Both the position numbers and the translations under genes were made by a program. From NCBI GenBank assembly GCA_937892655.1, contig CALBJC010000092.1, forward strand, positions 1 through 7,716: a stretch of 7,716 nt of DNA. Reading direction: 5' to 3'. Origin of the DNA: an uncultured Clostridia bacterium. Its GTDB lineage: Bacteria > Bacillota > Clostridia > Oscillospirales > Ruminococcaceae. The notes under the pieces are model-generated. The model was not told where the DNA came from and did no database searches. It saw nothing but the letters and a program-made list of their open reading frames with translations. Positions 1 to 5,907 of the stretch are shown one piece after another (within the stretch, counting starts at the first letter, position 1; every line of letters begins with the position of its first letter).

Positions 1-282
1 AATGAGACATACGAACTCATCACAGTATTCAGCATGAAGCTTGGTGAAGACGGTATCAAGGCACTCGTTTCAAAGTTTAATTCTATGATCGAGGAAAACG
101 GTTCTGTTTCATTGGTTGATGAATGGGGCAAGCGCAGACTTGCATATGCTATTAATTATGAATCTGAAGGTTACTATGTTCTTTGGAACTTCACATGCCA
201 GCCAGATTTCCCAGCTGAACTCGATAGAGTGCTTCAGATCACTGAAGGCGTTCTTCGTTCACTCATCACAGTAAAACAGTAA
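1..282 (+). CDS. rpsF: 30S ribosomal protein S6, 5'-truncated by the window edge
   Basis: S6 binds 16S rRNA together with S18 in the platform of the 30S subunit. The frame is open from base 1 and begins NETYELITVFSMKLGEDGIK, which matches the first beta strand and following helix of S6 (the family typically starts M..KYETVYIL), so the first internal ATG at base 34 is not the real start and only a few N-terminal residues are missing. Further S6 hallmarks are the WGKRRLAYAINYESEGYYVL strand pair and the closing ITEGVLRSLITVKQ. About 93 residues are visible, which fits the usual 95-100. It is followed after 18 bases by ssb and then rpsR, the conserved S6-SSB-S18 order of Firmicutes, which confirms the call. 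The promoter lies outside the window. Confidence 0.96.
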   Translation, partial: NETYELITVFSMKLGEDGIKALVSKFNSMIEENGSVSLVDEWGKRRLAYAINYESEGYYVLWNFTCQPDFPAELDRVLQITEGVLRSLITVKQ

Positions 283-300
283 TCAAATTGAGGTGACATT

Positions 301-789
301 ATGTTGAACAGAGTTATTTTAATGGGCAGAATTTCTAACGAAATTGAATTAAAGCAAACAGCTACAGGCGTTGCAGTATTAACATTCAATATTGCGGTTG
401 ATAGAACTTTTGTCAAGCAGGGTGAAGAAAGACAGACAGATTTCATTACATGTGTTGCGTGGCGTAATCAGGCCGAGTTCATTTCCCGTTATTTTTCAAA
501 GGGCAGAATGATTGCTATTGAAGGTAACCTCAGAACTCGTACTTATGATGACAAAAACGGTACAAAGCATTATGTAACCGAGGTTTACGTTGATTCTGTT
601 TCATTCACAGGTGAAAAGTCTGTTCAAACAAATGGTAACTATCCATCTGACGCTCCACAGGTGAACTATTCAAGACAGGCTTCACAGCCATCTTATAGTG
701 AACCGGTTAACCAGCCGATTTCAATTGGTTCTGAAATTGATTTGGGTGGCTTTCAGGACTTAGGTGACGATAACGATTTACCATTCTAA
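301..789 (+). CDS. ssb: Single-stranded DNA-binding protein
   Basis: SSB coats single-stranded DNA during replication, recombination and repair and recruits partner enzymes through its C-terminal tip. The 162-residue product has the OB fold at about residues 1-103: it starts MLNRVILMGRI, continues with a TGVAVLTFNIAVDR strand, the conserved DFITCVAWRNQAEF segment around Trp54, and an IEGNLRTRTYDDKNG loop. A flexible linker rich in Gln, Ser, Pro and Asn follows (about 108-142). The acidic tail ends DDNDLPF, the expected partner-binding tip. The start is set by a GAGGTGA ribosome binding site at 290-296. It lies between rpsF and rpsR in their operon, the usual position for the main chromosomal SSB of Firmicutes rather than a plasmid or phage copy. 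Confidence 0.98.
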   Translation: MLNRVILMGRISNEIELKQTATGVAVLTFNIAVDRTFVKQGEERQTDFITCVAWRNQAEFISRYFSKGRMIAIEGNLRTRTYDDKNGTKHYVTEVYVDSVSFTGEKSVQTNGNYPSDAPQVNYSRQASQPSYSEPVNQPISIGSEIDLGGFQDLGDDNDLPF

Positions 790-825
790 TTCTCAATTAT
801 CCAAAATCTATAAGGAGGAAAAACT

Positions 826-1065
826 ATGGAACAGCGTACAGCTAGACCTAACAAGAGAGCACGCAAAAAGGTTTGCATGTTCTGTGCTGACAGATCAGAA
901 TTCATTGATTACAAAGATATAGCTAAGCTTAAGAAGTGCATGACAGAAAGATCTAAGATTCTTCCACGTCGTGTTACAGGTACATGTGCTTACCACCAGA
1001 GAGAGCTTACAGTTGCAATCAAGAAGGCTCGTCACATCGCACTCTTACCATATGTAAGTGACTAA
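826..1065 (+). CDS. rpsR: 30S ribosomal protein S18, cysteine-containing (zinc-type) form
   Basis: S18 pairs with S6 on the 30S platform. The 79-residue product contains the family core IDYKDIAKLKKCMTERSKIL, the RRVTGTCAYHQREL stretch and the closing ARHIALLPY. It carries a CxxC pair (Cys17, Cys20) plus Cys54 and His57 in CAYHQ, the ligand pattern of the zinc-binding (C+) S18 form; organisms with zinc-starvation paralogues keep a second copy lacking these residues, but none is visible here. An additional Cys38 is present. A strong AAGGAGG at 812-818 fixes the start. It is the last gene of the rpsF-ssb-rpsR operon and is followed 10 bases later by a perfect terminator hairpin. Confidence 0.97.
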   Translation: MEQRTARPNKRARKKVCMFCADRSEFIDYKDIAKLKKCMTERSKILPRRVTGTCAYHQRELTVAIKKARHIALLPYVSD

Positions 1066-1075
1066 TATTGTAATT

Positions 1076-1107
1076 AAGAGCAAACGCAAGTTTGCTCTTT
1101 TTATTTT
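1076..1107 (+). terminator. Rho-independent terminator of rpsF-ssb-rpsR
   Basis: A perfect 10-bp stem, AAGAGCAAAC (1076-1085) with GTTTGCTCTT (1090-1099), is closed by a GCAA (GNRA-type) tetraloop and followed by TTTATTTT. It starts 10 bases after the rpsR stop. Confidence 0.95.
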
Positions 1108-1169
1108 GCTTTATTAAATTACAAAATGGATACAATTAAATCAAAATGGTAACATACAGCGTTTATATA

Positions 1170-1198
1170 TTGACATCGACACAATAAATTGATATTAT
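1170..1198 (+). promoter_or_regulatory. Housekeeping-type promoter of the PASTA pseudokinase gene
   Basis: TTGACA at 1170-1175 and TATTAT at 1193-1198 are separated by exactly 17 bases, one mismatch from the sigma-A consensus. The predicted start point near 1205 gives a leader of about 36 bases. The promoter lies after the rpsR terminator, so the kinase-like gene is an independent unit. Confidence 0.8.
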
Positions 1199-1228
1199 AT
1201 ATAAGATGGAATATTATATTTTGTGATT

Positions 1229-1234
1229 GGAGGG
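1229..1234 (+). promoter_or_regulatory. Ribosome binding site that decides the pseudokinase start
   Basis: GGAGGG lies 6 bases before ATG 1241. An in-frame GTG at 1223 lies upstream of this site and would make the site itself coding, so the ATG at 1241 is the start; the product then begins MSDASKLC, just before the zinc ribbon. Confidence 0.85.
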
Positions 1235-1240
1235 AAGAAA

Positions 1241-2992
1241 ATGAGCGATGCATCAAAGCTTTGTATGGGATGTATGAACCCATTGAATGATGATGGCACA
1301 TGCTCTCATTGTAACTATAACAGCTCATTTCCATACCTTTTATCATATCTTGCGCCTAAAACGATACTTGACGACAGATATATAGTTGGTAAGCTATTAT
1401 CATATAATGGTGAATCAGCTGTTTACATTGGTTTTGATAAGGTTACAGGTGAAAAGGTATCGATTAAAGAATATATGCCTGATACTCTGTGTTCCAGAGA
1501 AAAGGGCAGTGCTAACATAATAGTAAATCCGCAGTTCAACGCCCAGTATAAGGCATATTTACAGGAATTTCTGGATCTTGGTAAAACCCTTTCAAGAATG
1601 AGAACTCTTTCTCATATTGTTCCTGCTCTTGATATGTTTATGCAGAATAACACAGCTTATGTTATTCTTGAATATGTTGAAGGTAAAACCTTAAAGCAAT
1701 TATTGCAGGAAAACGCTGGTGAACTTAGCTGGGATGAGGTCAAGAACTTATTCCCGCCAATTTTTACAACTCTCAGTCTTATACATAATGCAGGAGTGAT
1801 CCATCGTGGTATTTCTCTCGATACTATTATTGTAACTGAGAAACAAGAGCTTAAAATTACTGGTTTTTGCATTAGTGCGGTGAGAACAGCCAATACCGAG
1901 CTTGCTACAGAGTTATTTGCTGGTTATGCTGCTCCTGAACAATATTCATCAAATAATTGGCAGGGAACATGGACTGATGTGTATGCTGTCGGCGCTGTTT
2001 TGTATCGTATTCTTACAGGATGTATGCCTGTTGAAGCATTAAGCAGAATAAGCAATGATAATCTGATTGAGCCTGCTGCAATCAACAGCGAAATTCCACG
2101 TAACATTTCAAAGGTAATAATGCAAGCGTTGCTGTTGTCTGGCGAAATGCGTATTCAGACGATTACCGAACTTGTAACTAAGCTTTTTGAGCAGCCTGAA
2201 TATTTGGATCAGAATAAAGAAACTACTCAGGTTGTACCTGTTGTAAAAGCAAAGTCATCTTCATCTGTTGCAGTAAGAGAAGAAAAGCCTCAGAGTAATG
2301 TACCTGTTATTGTCGGTGCTGTTTTTATTGTTCTTGCTTTACTCGCAGCCCTAATACTTTTACTCGTCTTGATTTTACCGGGTGATGAAACAGATAATGT
2401 TTCTTCAAATTATACAACGCCTATTCAGACGTCTACAATCACAACCGGTCAGCAGCTTATCACAACTCCACCAATTTCAGATGAAGGCTCTTCACAAAGC
2501 AATGGTAATCTGACAGCTTACTTTGTACCTGATTTTGTTGGAGGAGACTATAACAGAATAAAAAACAATCTCAACATTACATCAAGAATAACCTTTGAGG
2601 TTGAGTACAATTACAACGATAACTATCCAAACGGCATCATTTATTATCAGGATATCGACCCTGATACGGTTATATATGATGTTCAGGTTGTTAAGATAAA
2701 GGTAAGTAATGGTCCTGAATTTGTCAAAGTACCTGATTATGACGGCATGTCAAAGAAGGATTATCTCGAAATGCTTGATGAACTTCTTATAAAATATGAA
2801 GTTGAAGATTTTGAAACTAATGACGTAATAGAAGGAAATGTAGTTAAGACAAATCTCAGCGTTGGTGATAAGTTAAACGTTAAGGAAGGCGAAGTATTAA
2901 CAGTTTATATTGCTGTTAAACCTGATGTTATCGTAACTGAACCTTCTTCAGGCGAAACAACATCAGTTCCTGATATAATAATCATAGCCTGA
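1241..2992 (+). CDS. Zinc-ribbon, kinase-like (predicted pseudokinase) membrane protein with PASTA repeats
   Basis: The 583-residue product has four parts. Residues 8-24 form a zinc ribbon (Cys8, Cys11, Cys21, Cys24). About 46-318 is a Ser/Thr-kinase-like fold with VSIKEYMPD (Lys76), ILEYVEGKTL, IHNAGVIHRG, the GYAAPEQY activation-segment end and TDVYAVGAVLYRILTG. About 355-380 is one hydrophobic membrane span. The outside part has a Thr/Ser-rich linker and two PASTA-like repeats (about 424-489 and 494-560). PASTA kinases such as PknB/PrkC sense peptidoglycan or lipid II and control wall growth and spore germination. Here the catalytic Asp of HRD is Gly190, the Asn five residues on is Thr195, and the metal-binding Asp of DFG is Gly208 (GFC). 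Phosphotransfer is therefore unlikely, and I infer a scaffold or sensor role. No PrpC-type phosphatase gene is adjacent. It is transcribed alone. The architecture is seen directly; the ligand and partners are unknown. Confidence 0.88.
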   Translation: MSDASKLCMGCMNPLNDDGTCSHCNYNSSFPYLLSYLAPKTILDDRYIVGKLLSYNGESAVYIGFDKVTGEKVSIKEYMPDTLCSREKGSANIIVNPQFNAQYKAYLQEFLDLGKTLSRMRTLSHIVPALDMFMQNNTAYVILEYVEGKTLKQLLQENAGELSWDEVKNLFPPIFTTLSLIHNAGVIHRGISLDTIIVTEKQELKITGFCISAVRTANTELATELFAGYAAPEQYSSNNWQGTWTDVYAVGAVLYRILTGCMPVEALSRISNDNLIEPAAINSEIPRNISKVIMQALLLSGEMRIQTITELVTKLFEQPEYLDQNKETTQVVPVVKAKSSSSVAVREEKPQSNVPVIVGAVFIVLALLAALILLLVLILPGDETDNVSSNYTTPIQTSTITTGQQLITTPPISDEGSSQSNGNLTAYFVPDFVGGDYNRIKNNLNITSRITFEVEYNYNDNYPNGIIYYQDIDPDTVIYDVQVVKIKVSNGPEFVKVPDYDGMSKKDYLEMLDELLIKYEVEDFETNDVIEGNVVKTNLSVGDKLNVKEGEVLTVYIAVKPDVIVTEPSSGETTSVPDIIIIA

Positions 2993-3003
2993 TTTAAAAT
3001 ATA

Positions 3004-3042
3004 AACAAAGTCTGTATTTTTTCGCTACAGGCTTTGTTTTTT
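3004..3042 (+). terminator. Rho-independent terminator of the pseudokinase gene
   Basis: A 13-bp stem with one G-T pair, AACAAAGTCTGTA (3004-3016) with TACAGGCTTTGTT (3026-3038), has a 9-base loop and a run of six T at 3037-3042. It starts 11 bases after the stop codon. Confidence 0.93.
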
Positions 3043-3076
3043 ATGCCAAATAAATGAAAACGTTTTATTAAGTAGG

Positions 3077-3105
3077 TTGACAAATAGTGCAATTTATGGT
3101 ATTGT
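3077..3105 (+). promoter_or_regulatory. Promoter of pfkA
   Basis: TTGACA at 3077-3082 is followed after 17 bases by TATTGT at 3100-3105. The predicted transcript starts near 3112, with GGAGGA at 3145-3150 as ribosome binding site six bases before the pfkA ATG. Confidence 0.72.
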
Positions 3106-3156
3106 GTTAAAGTAACAAATTGCGTTTTCTTAAACGTTTAATATGGAGGATTTCTA

Positions 3157-4116
3157 ATGAAAACTATTGGTGTTTTAACTAGCGGCGGCGACGCTCCTGG
3201 TATGAACGCTGCAGTCCGTGCAGTAACAAGAGCAGCATTAAACAAGGGAATGAAGGTTTATGGTATCCGTAGAGGCTACTATGGTCTTATTCACAATGAT
3301 ATTGTTGAAATGGAACCAAGAAGCGTTTCAGACATCATTCAGAGAGGCGGAACATATCTCTATACAGCAAGATGTCCAGAATTCTGCACAGAAGAAGGCG
3401 TTATTGCAGCAAAGAACAGATGCGATGAACTCGGCATTGAAGGTATTGTAGTTATCGGCGGTGACGGTTCGTTCAGAGGTGCTAAAGATTTATCAAATGC
3501 AGGTGTTCCTTGTATTGGTATTCCTGGTACAATCGATAACGATATTGCTTGCACAGAATATACTATCGGCTATGACACAGCTATGAATACAGCAATGGAA
3601 ATGGTTGATAAGCTCAGAGATACAACTCAGTCACACGAAAGAATTTCTGTAGTTGAAGTAATGGGCAGAAGAGCTGGTTACATCGCTCTCAACACAGGTA
3701 TCGCTTGTGGCGCTACTGCAATTATTACTGTAGAAGAAGATTACAGCTTGTCAGAAATCGCAAAGAAGATCAATGCTTCCAAGAAGACAGGTAAGCTTCA
3801 CTTTATCGTTGTTGTAGCTGAAGGTATTGGTAATTCTACTGAGATTGCAAAGCAGCTTGAGGAGCTTACTGGTGTTGAAGCAAGAGCTACAATTCTCGGT
3901 CACGTTCAGCGTGGTGGTTCACCAACAGTTAGAGATAGAGTTGCTGCTTCTGAAATGGGTTATTATGCTGTTGAACTTCTCGAAAAGGGTATCGGCAACA
4001 GAGTACTTGCTTTTAAGAACAACGATATTGTTGATCTCGATATTAATGAAGCGCTTGCTATGAAGAAGGAATTCCCTAAGGAACTCTTCAGAATTGCGGA
4101 AGAAATTTCATTCTAA
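3157..4116 (+). CDS. pfkA: ATP-dependent 6-phosphofructokinase
   Basis: PfkA phosphorylates fructose 6-phosphate to fructose 1,6-bisphosphate, the committed step of glycolysis, as a cytosolic tetramer. The 319 residues match the usual bacterial length, and the key residues fall at the textbook E. coli/Bacillus numbers: the SGGDAPGMN nucleotide loop (9-17), GGDGS (101-105), PGTIDND (123-129) with catalytic Asp127, Arg162 in HERISVVEVMGR, MGR (169-171), Glu222, Arg243, and HVQRGGSPT (249-257) with His249 and Arg252. Gly104 and Gly124 are the residues that mark ATP enzymes; pyrophosphate-dependent relatives carry Asp and Lys there. The effector-site Arg/Lys pattern looks conserved, so allosteric control is likely. 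It has its own promoter. No terminator follows; a riboswitch begins ten bases after the stop, so its transcript may run into folT. Confidence 0.98.
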   Translation: MKTIGVLTSGGDAPGMNAAVRAVTRAALNKGMKVYGIRRGYYGLIHNDIVEMEPRSVSDIIQRGGTYLYTARCPEFCTEEGVIAAKNRCDELGIEGIVVIGGDGSFRGAKDLSNAGVPCIGIPGTIDNDIACTEYTIGYDTAMNTAMEMVDKLRDTTQSHERISVVEVMGRRAGYIALNTGIACGATAIITVEEDYSLSEIAKKINASKKTGKLHFIVVVAEGIGNSTEIAKQLEELTGVEARATILGHVQRGGSPTVRDRVAASEMGYYAVELLEKGIGNRVLAFKNNDIVDLDINEALAMKKEFPKELFRIAEEISF

Positions 4117-4126
4117 TAATAATTTA

Positions 4127-4231
4127 GCATACAGAGTAGAGAATTAAGCGTTAAGTGTCAGACGAACGGGGAGTTGTCGTCTGAACGAAAGGGTGTCACC
4201 TTGCGGTTTAATTCTCGCATCCCGCTGATGC
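4127..4231 (+). promoter_or_regulatory. Tetrahydrofolate (THF, class I) riboswitch aptamer
   Basis: The RNA binds reduced folates and tunes a folate uptake or synthesis gene. The conserved blocks are present in order: AGAGTAGA (4133-4140), GCGTTAAGTGT (4148-4158), CGGGGAG in the P3 loop (4167-4173), AACGAA (4184-4189), TGCGGT (4202-4207) and CGCATCCCGCT (4216-4226). They match my memory of the Eubacterium siraeum folT aptamer. Pairings I can draw are P1 GCAT(A)CAG 4127-4134 with CTGATGC 4225-4231, P2 GAGAATTAA 4139-4147 with TTAATTCTC 4208-4216, P3 CAGACGA 4159-4165 with TCGTCTG 4177-4183, and the pseudoknot CGGGG 4167-4171 with TCCCG 4220-4224. It sits directly before a folate transporter gene, as expected. 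Confidence 0.93.
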
Positions 4232-4279
4232 ATATATGAGCTTTTTATAAGTCCCAGTATGCAAAATCGGATTTTGTTT

Positions 4280-4286
4280 AAGGAGG
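4280..4286 (+). promoter_or_regulatory. Ribosome binding site that decides the folT start
   Basis: AAGGAGG lies five bases before ATG 4292. An earlier in-frame ATG at 4259 has no such site, and the 11 residues it would add are not part of the family, so 4292 is the start. This site is the probable target of the riboswitch. Confidence 0.88.
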
Positions 4287-4291
4287 ATTTT

Positions 4292-4897
4292 ATGAAAAGC
4301 TTTTTTTCTATGTTTTATACTTCGCTCAAGGAACTTAAGAGTATCAGATGTATAGCAATAACAGGCATCTTTATTACGATTTCTATGGTTATTGAAGCAT
4401 TCACTATTGATCTTGTAATCTTTAAGATTAATTTTGCTTTTTTAGCAATTGCGGTTATTGGTATGCTGTTTGGCCCTACAGTTGGTCTTATTGCAGGATT
4501 TGCCTGTGATATCGTCGGTTTTGTTGTACATCCGCAAGGCGGATTTATACCGATATATATTTTAGTTGCCGGTTTACAGGGCTTGATATACGGTATTGTT
4601 TTGTATCATAAAAAGGATAAGTACACATATCTTCTAAAAAACAATAAAACTGATAAGCTTACCGATATAACCTTACATATAAGAGCGATAGTAGCAAGGG
4701 TAATAGACGTAGTTTTAATCAACATTCTTATTAACACAAAGCTCAATATGCATTACGGATTTATCCCTGATGAGATTTATATTGAAGCTGTTGTAGCAAG
4801 AACCGCAAAAAATGTTCTTGAATTGATAGTGGACATTCCTTTACTATTCATAATTTTGCCTATTACTCTTGCAGCATATAGAAGATTAAGTAAATAG
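4292..4897 (+). CDS. folT: Folate ECF transporter S component (FolT)
   Basis: FolT is the membrane subunit that binds folate and docks onto the shared EcfA-EcfA'-EcfT energizing module for uptake. The 201-residue product is a multi-span hydrophobic protein (about 18-38, 43-63, 64-80, 88-106, 135-150 and 175-195). The family core is NFAFLAIAVIGMLFGPTVGL followed by AGFACDIVGFVVHPQGGF and a GLIYGIVLY end, plus the late RTAKNVLELIVDIPLLFIILP segment. The upstream THF riboswitch independently fixes the substrate as folate, separating it from the similar S components for thiamin, riboflavin or queuosine precursor. No EcfAT genes are in the window, which is normal for a group II S component. A strong terminator follows directly. 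Confidence 0.92.
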   Translation: MKSFFSMFYTSLKELKSIRCIAITGIFITISMVIEAFTIDLVIFKINFAFLAIAVIGMLFGPTVGLIAGFACDIVGFVVHPQGGFIPIYILVAGLQGLIYGIVLYHKKDKYTYLLKNNKTDKLTDITLHIRAIVARVIDVVLINILINTKLNMHYGFIPDEIYIEAVVARTAKNVLELIVDIPLLFIILPITLAAYRRLSK

Positions 4898-4901
4898 AAC
4901 G

Positions 4902-4934
4902 ATAAACCTCTCTTTTTGGAGAGGTTTATTTTTT
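4902..4934 (+). terminator. Rho-independent terminator of folT
   Basis: A perfect 11-bp stem, ATAAACCTCTC (4902-4912) with GAGAGGTTTAT (4919-4929), has a six-base loop and six T at 4929-4934. It starts four bases after the folT stop. Confidence 0.95.
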
Positions 4935-4942
4935 GAAAACTA

Positions 4943-4971
4943 TTGTAAAATCTTTCAGTTTGTTGTATAAT
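4943..4971 (+). promoter_or_regulatory. Candidate promoter of proC
   Basis: TTGTAA at 4943-4948 and a perfect TATAAT at 4966-4971 are 17 bases apart. It lies just after the folT terminator and about 50 bases before proC. The -10 box is strong, the -35 box four of six. Confidence 0.68.
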
Positions 4972-5007
4972 AAAATTTAAGCAATGTTTATTTAATTTAT
5001 ATATAAT

Positions 5008-5011
5008 GGGG
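5008..5011 (+). promoter_or_regulatory. Weak ribosome binding site of proC
   Basis: Only GGGG is found, eight bases before ATG 5020. An in-frame TTG at 5014 is just two bases after it and cannot use it, so the ATG is chosen; its product MINVGFIGAGNMG starts at the usual ProC position. Confidence 0.6.
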
Positions 5012-5019
5012 TATTGATA

Positions 5020-5847
5020 ATGATTAATGTTGGTTTTATTGGCGCTGGCAATATGGGCTTTGCCATTATGAAAGGCGTATCAGAAAGTGAACTTTGTTCT
5101 GATGTCATAATGTATGAAGCATCAGCTACTATCAAGCTTTTTGCTTATGATAAGGACAATGAAAAAATCAAGCGTCTTGAAGAGTATGGAGTAACACCTT
5201 GTGAAAGTGAAATTGAAATACTTCAGAAATGCAAGTATGTTTTTTTAGCAATCAAGCCTCAGCAGCTTGAAGAGGTACTCAATACTATCAGTGATTATGT
5301 AAACGATGATACTGTAATTGTATCTATCTGTGCGGGTATTACAGCCGATTACATCAAATCAATGACAATTGAAAATGCTAAGGTTGTTCTTGCAATGCCT
5401 AATACTCCACTCCTGCTGGGCGAGGGTGCTACTGCATTATCAAAGGACGAAACAGTTTCAGACGATGAATTTTCGCTTGTTTGCAAGATGTTTGGCTCAT
5501 GTGGCGATTTTGCAGTTATTTCAAAGGATAAAATGAAAGAAATAATCGCTATAAACGGATCTTCACCTGCGTTTATTTATCTTTTTGCAAAGGGCTTTAT
5601 TGACTATGCAAAGAGTGTTGACATCTCTGAGGAAACAGCAACTGCGTTATTTACAAAATCTCTTATCGGTTCTGCAAAAATGATTACAGATAGTGGATAT
5701 TCAATAGATGAATTAATCAAGATGGTTTCTTCGCCTGGCGGAACAACACTTGCAGGTCTTGACAAGCTCTACAGCGGTCAATTACTTGACGATGTAAAGA
5801 ATGCGTGTGAAGCTTGTACAAACAGAGCTTATGAGCTTTCAAAATAG
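5020..5847 (+). CDS. proC: Pyrroline-5-carboxylate reductase
   Basis: ProC reduces 1-pyrroline-5-carboxylate to L-proline with NAD(P)H, the last step of proline synthesis. The 275-residue product has the Rossmann dinucleotide motif GAGNMG at residues 8-13, AIKPQQ at 77-82, MPNTPLLLGEGATAL at 126-140, the GSSPAFIY active-site loop at 180-187 and the family signature SSPGGTTLAGL at 237-247, so all expected catalytic and cofactor regions are intact. Between the Rossmann loop and the second strand it is about eight residues longer than E. coli ProC (around residues 28-42). proA and proB are not nearby. No terminator is seen after it, and two membrane protein genes follow, probably on the same transcript. 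Confidence 0.96.
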   Translation: MINVGFIGAGNMGFAIMKGVSESELCSDVIMYEASATIKLFAYDKDNEKIKRLEEYGVTPCESEIEILQKCKYVFLAIKPQQLEEVLNTISDYVNDDTVIVSICAGITADYIKSMTIENAKVVLAMPNTPLLLGEGATALSKDETVSDDEFSLVCKMFGSCGDFAVISKDKMKEIIAINGSSPAFIYLFAKGFIDYAKSVDISEETATALFTKSLIGSAKMITDSGYSIDELIKMVSSPGGTTLAGLDKLYSGQLLDDVKNACEACTNRAYELSK

Positions 5848-5858
5848 CATATAAATCA

Positions 5859-5904
5859 ACTTGCCTGAATATAGATTATTAAATAATATATTCGGGGGAC
5901 AAGT
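5859..5904 (+). promoter_or_regulatory. Hairpin covering the ribosome binding site of the SpoIIM-like gene
   Basis: ACTTG (5859-5863) pairs with CAAGT (5900-5904), CC (5864-5865) with GG (5895-5896), and TGAATATA (5866-5873) with TATATTCG (5887-5894), about 15 pairs with a three-base bulge and an AT-rich 13-base loop. The only ribosome binding site candidate, GGGGGA (5894-5899), lies in its 3' arm. No T-run follows, so it is not a terminator. A translational control role is inferred. Confidence 0.5.
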
Positions 5905-5907
5905 ATA

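Noticed and set aside
1223..1240. In-frame GTG start for the pseudokinase gene
   Set aside because: The GGAGGG ribosome binding site would fall inside the coding part, and no site precedes the GTG; ATG 1241 fits better.
1119..1346. Reverse-strand open frame across the pseudokinase promoter and start
   Set aside because: It overlaps a strong promoter and a clear gene start, has no convincing RBS and no recognisable protein pattern.
3827..4063. Second-frame open reading frame inside pfkA
   Set aside because: It is a shadow of a highly conserved enzyme; no independent RBS or protein family pattern.
4259..4291. Upstream ATG for folT
   Set aside because: It has no ribosome binding site and lies in the riboswitch expression region; AAGGAGG precedes ATG 4292.
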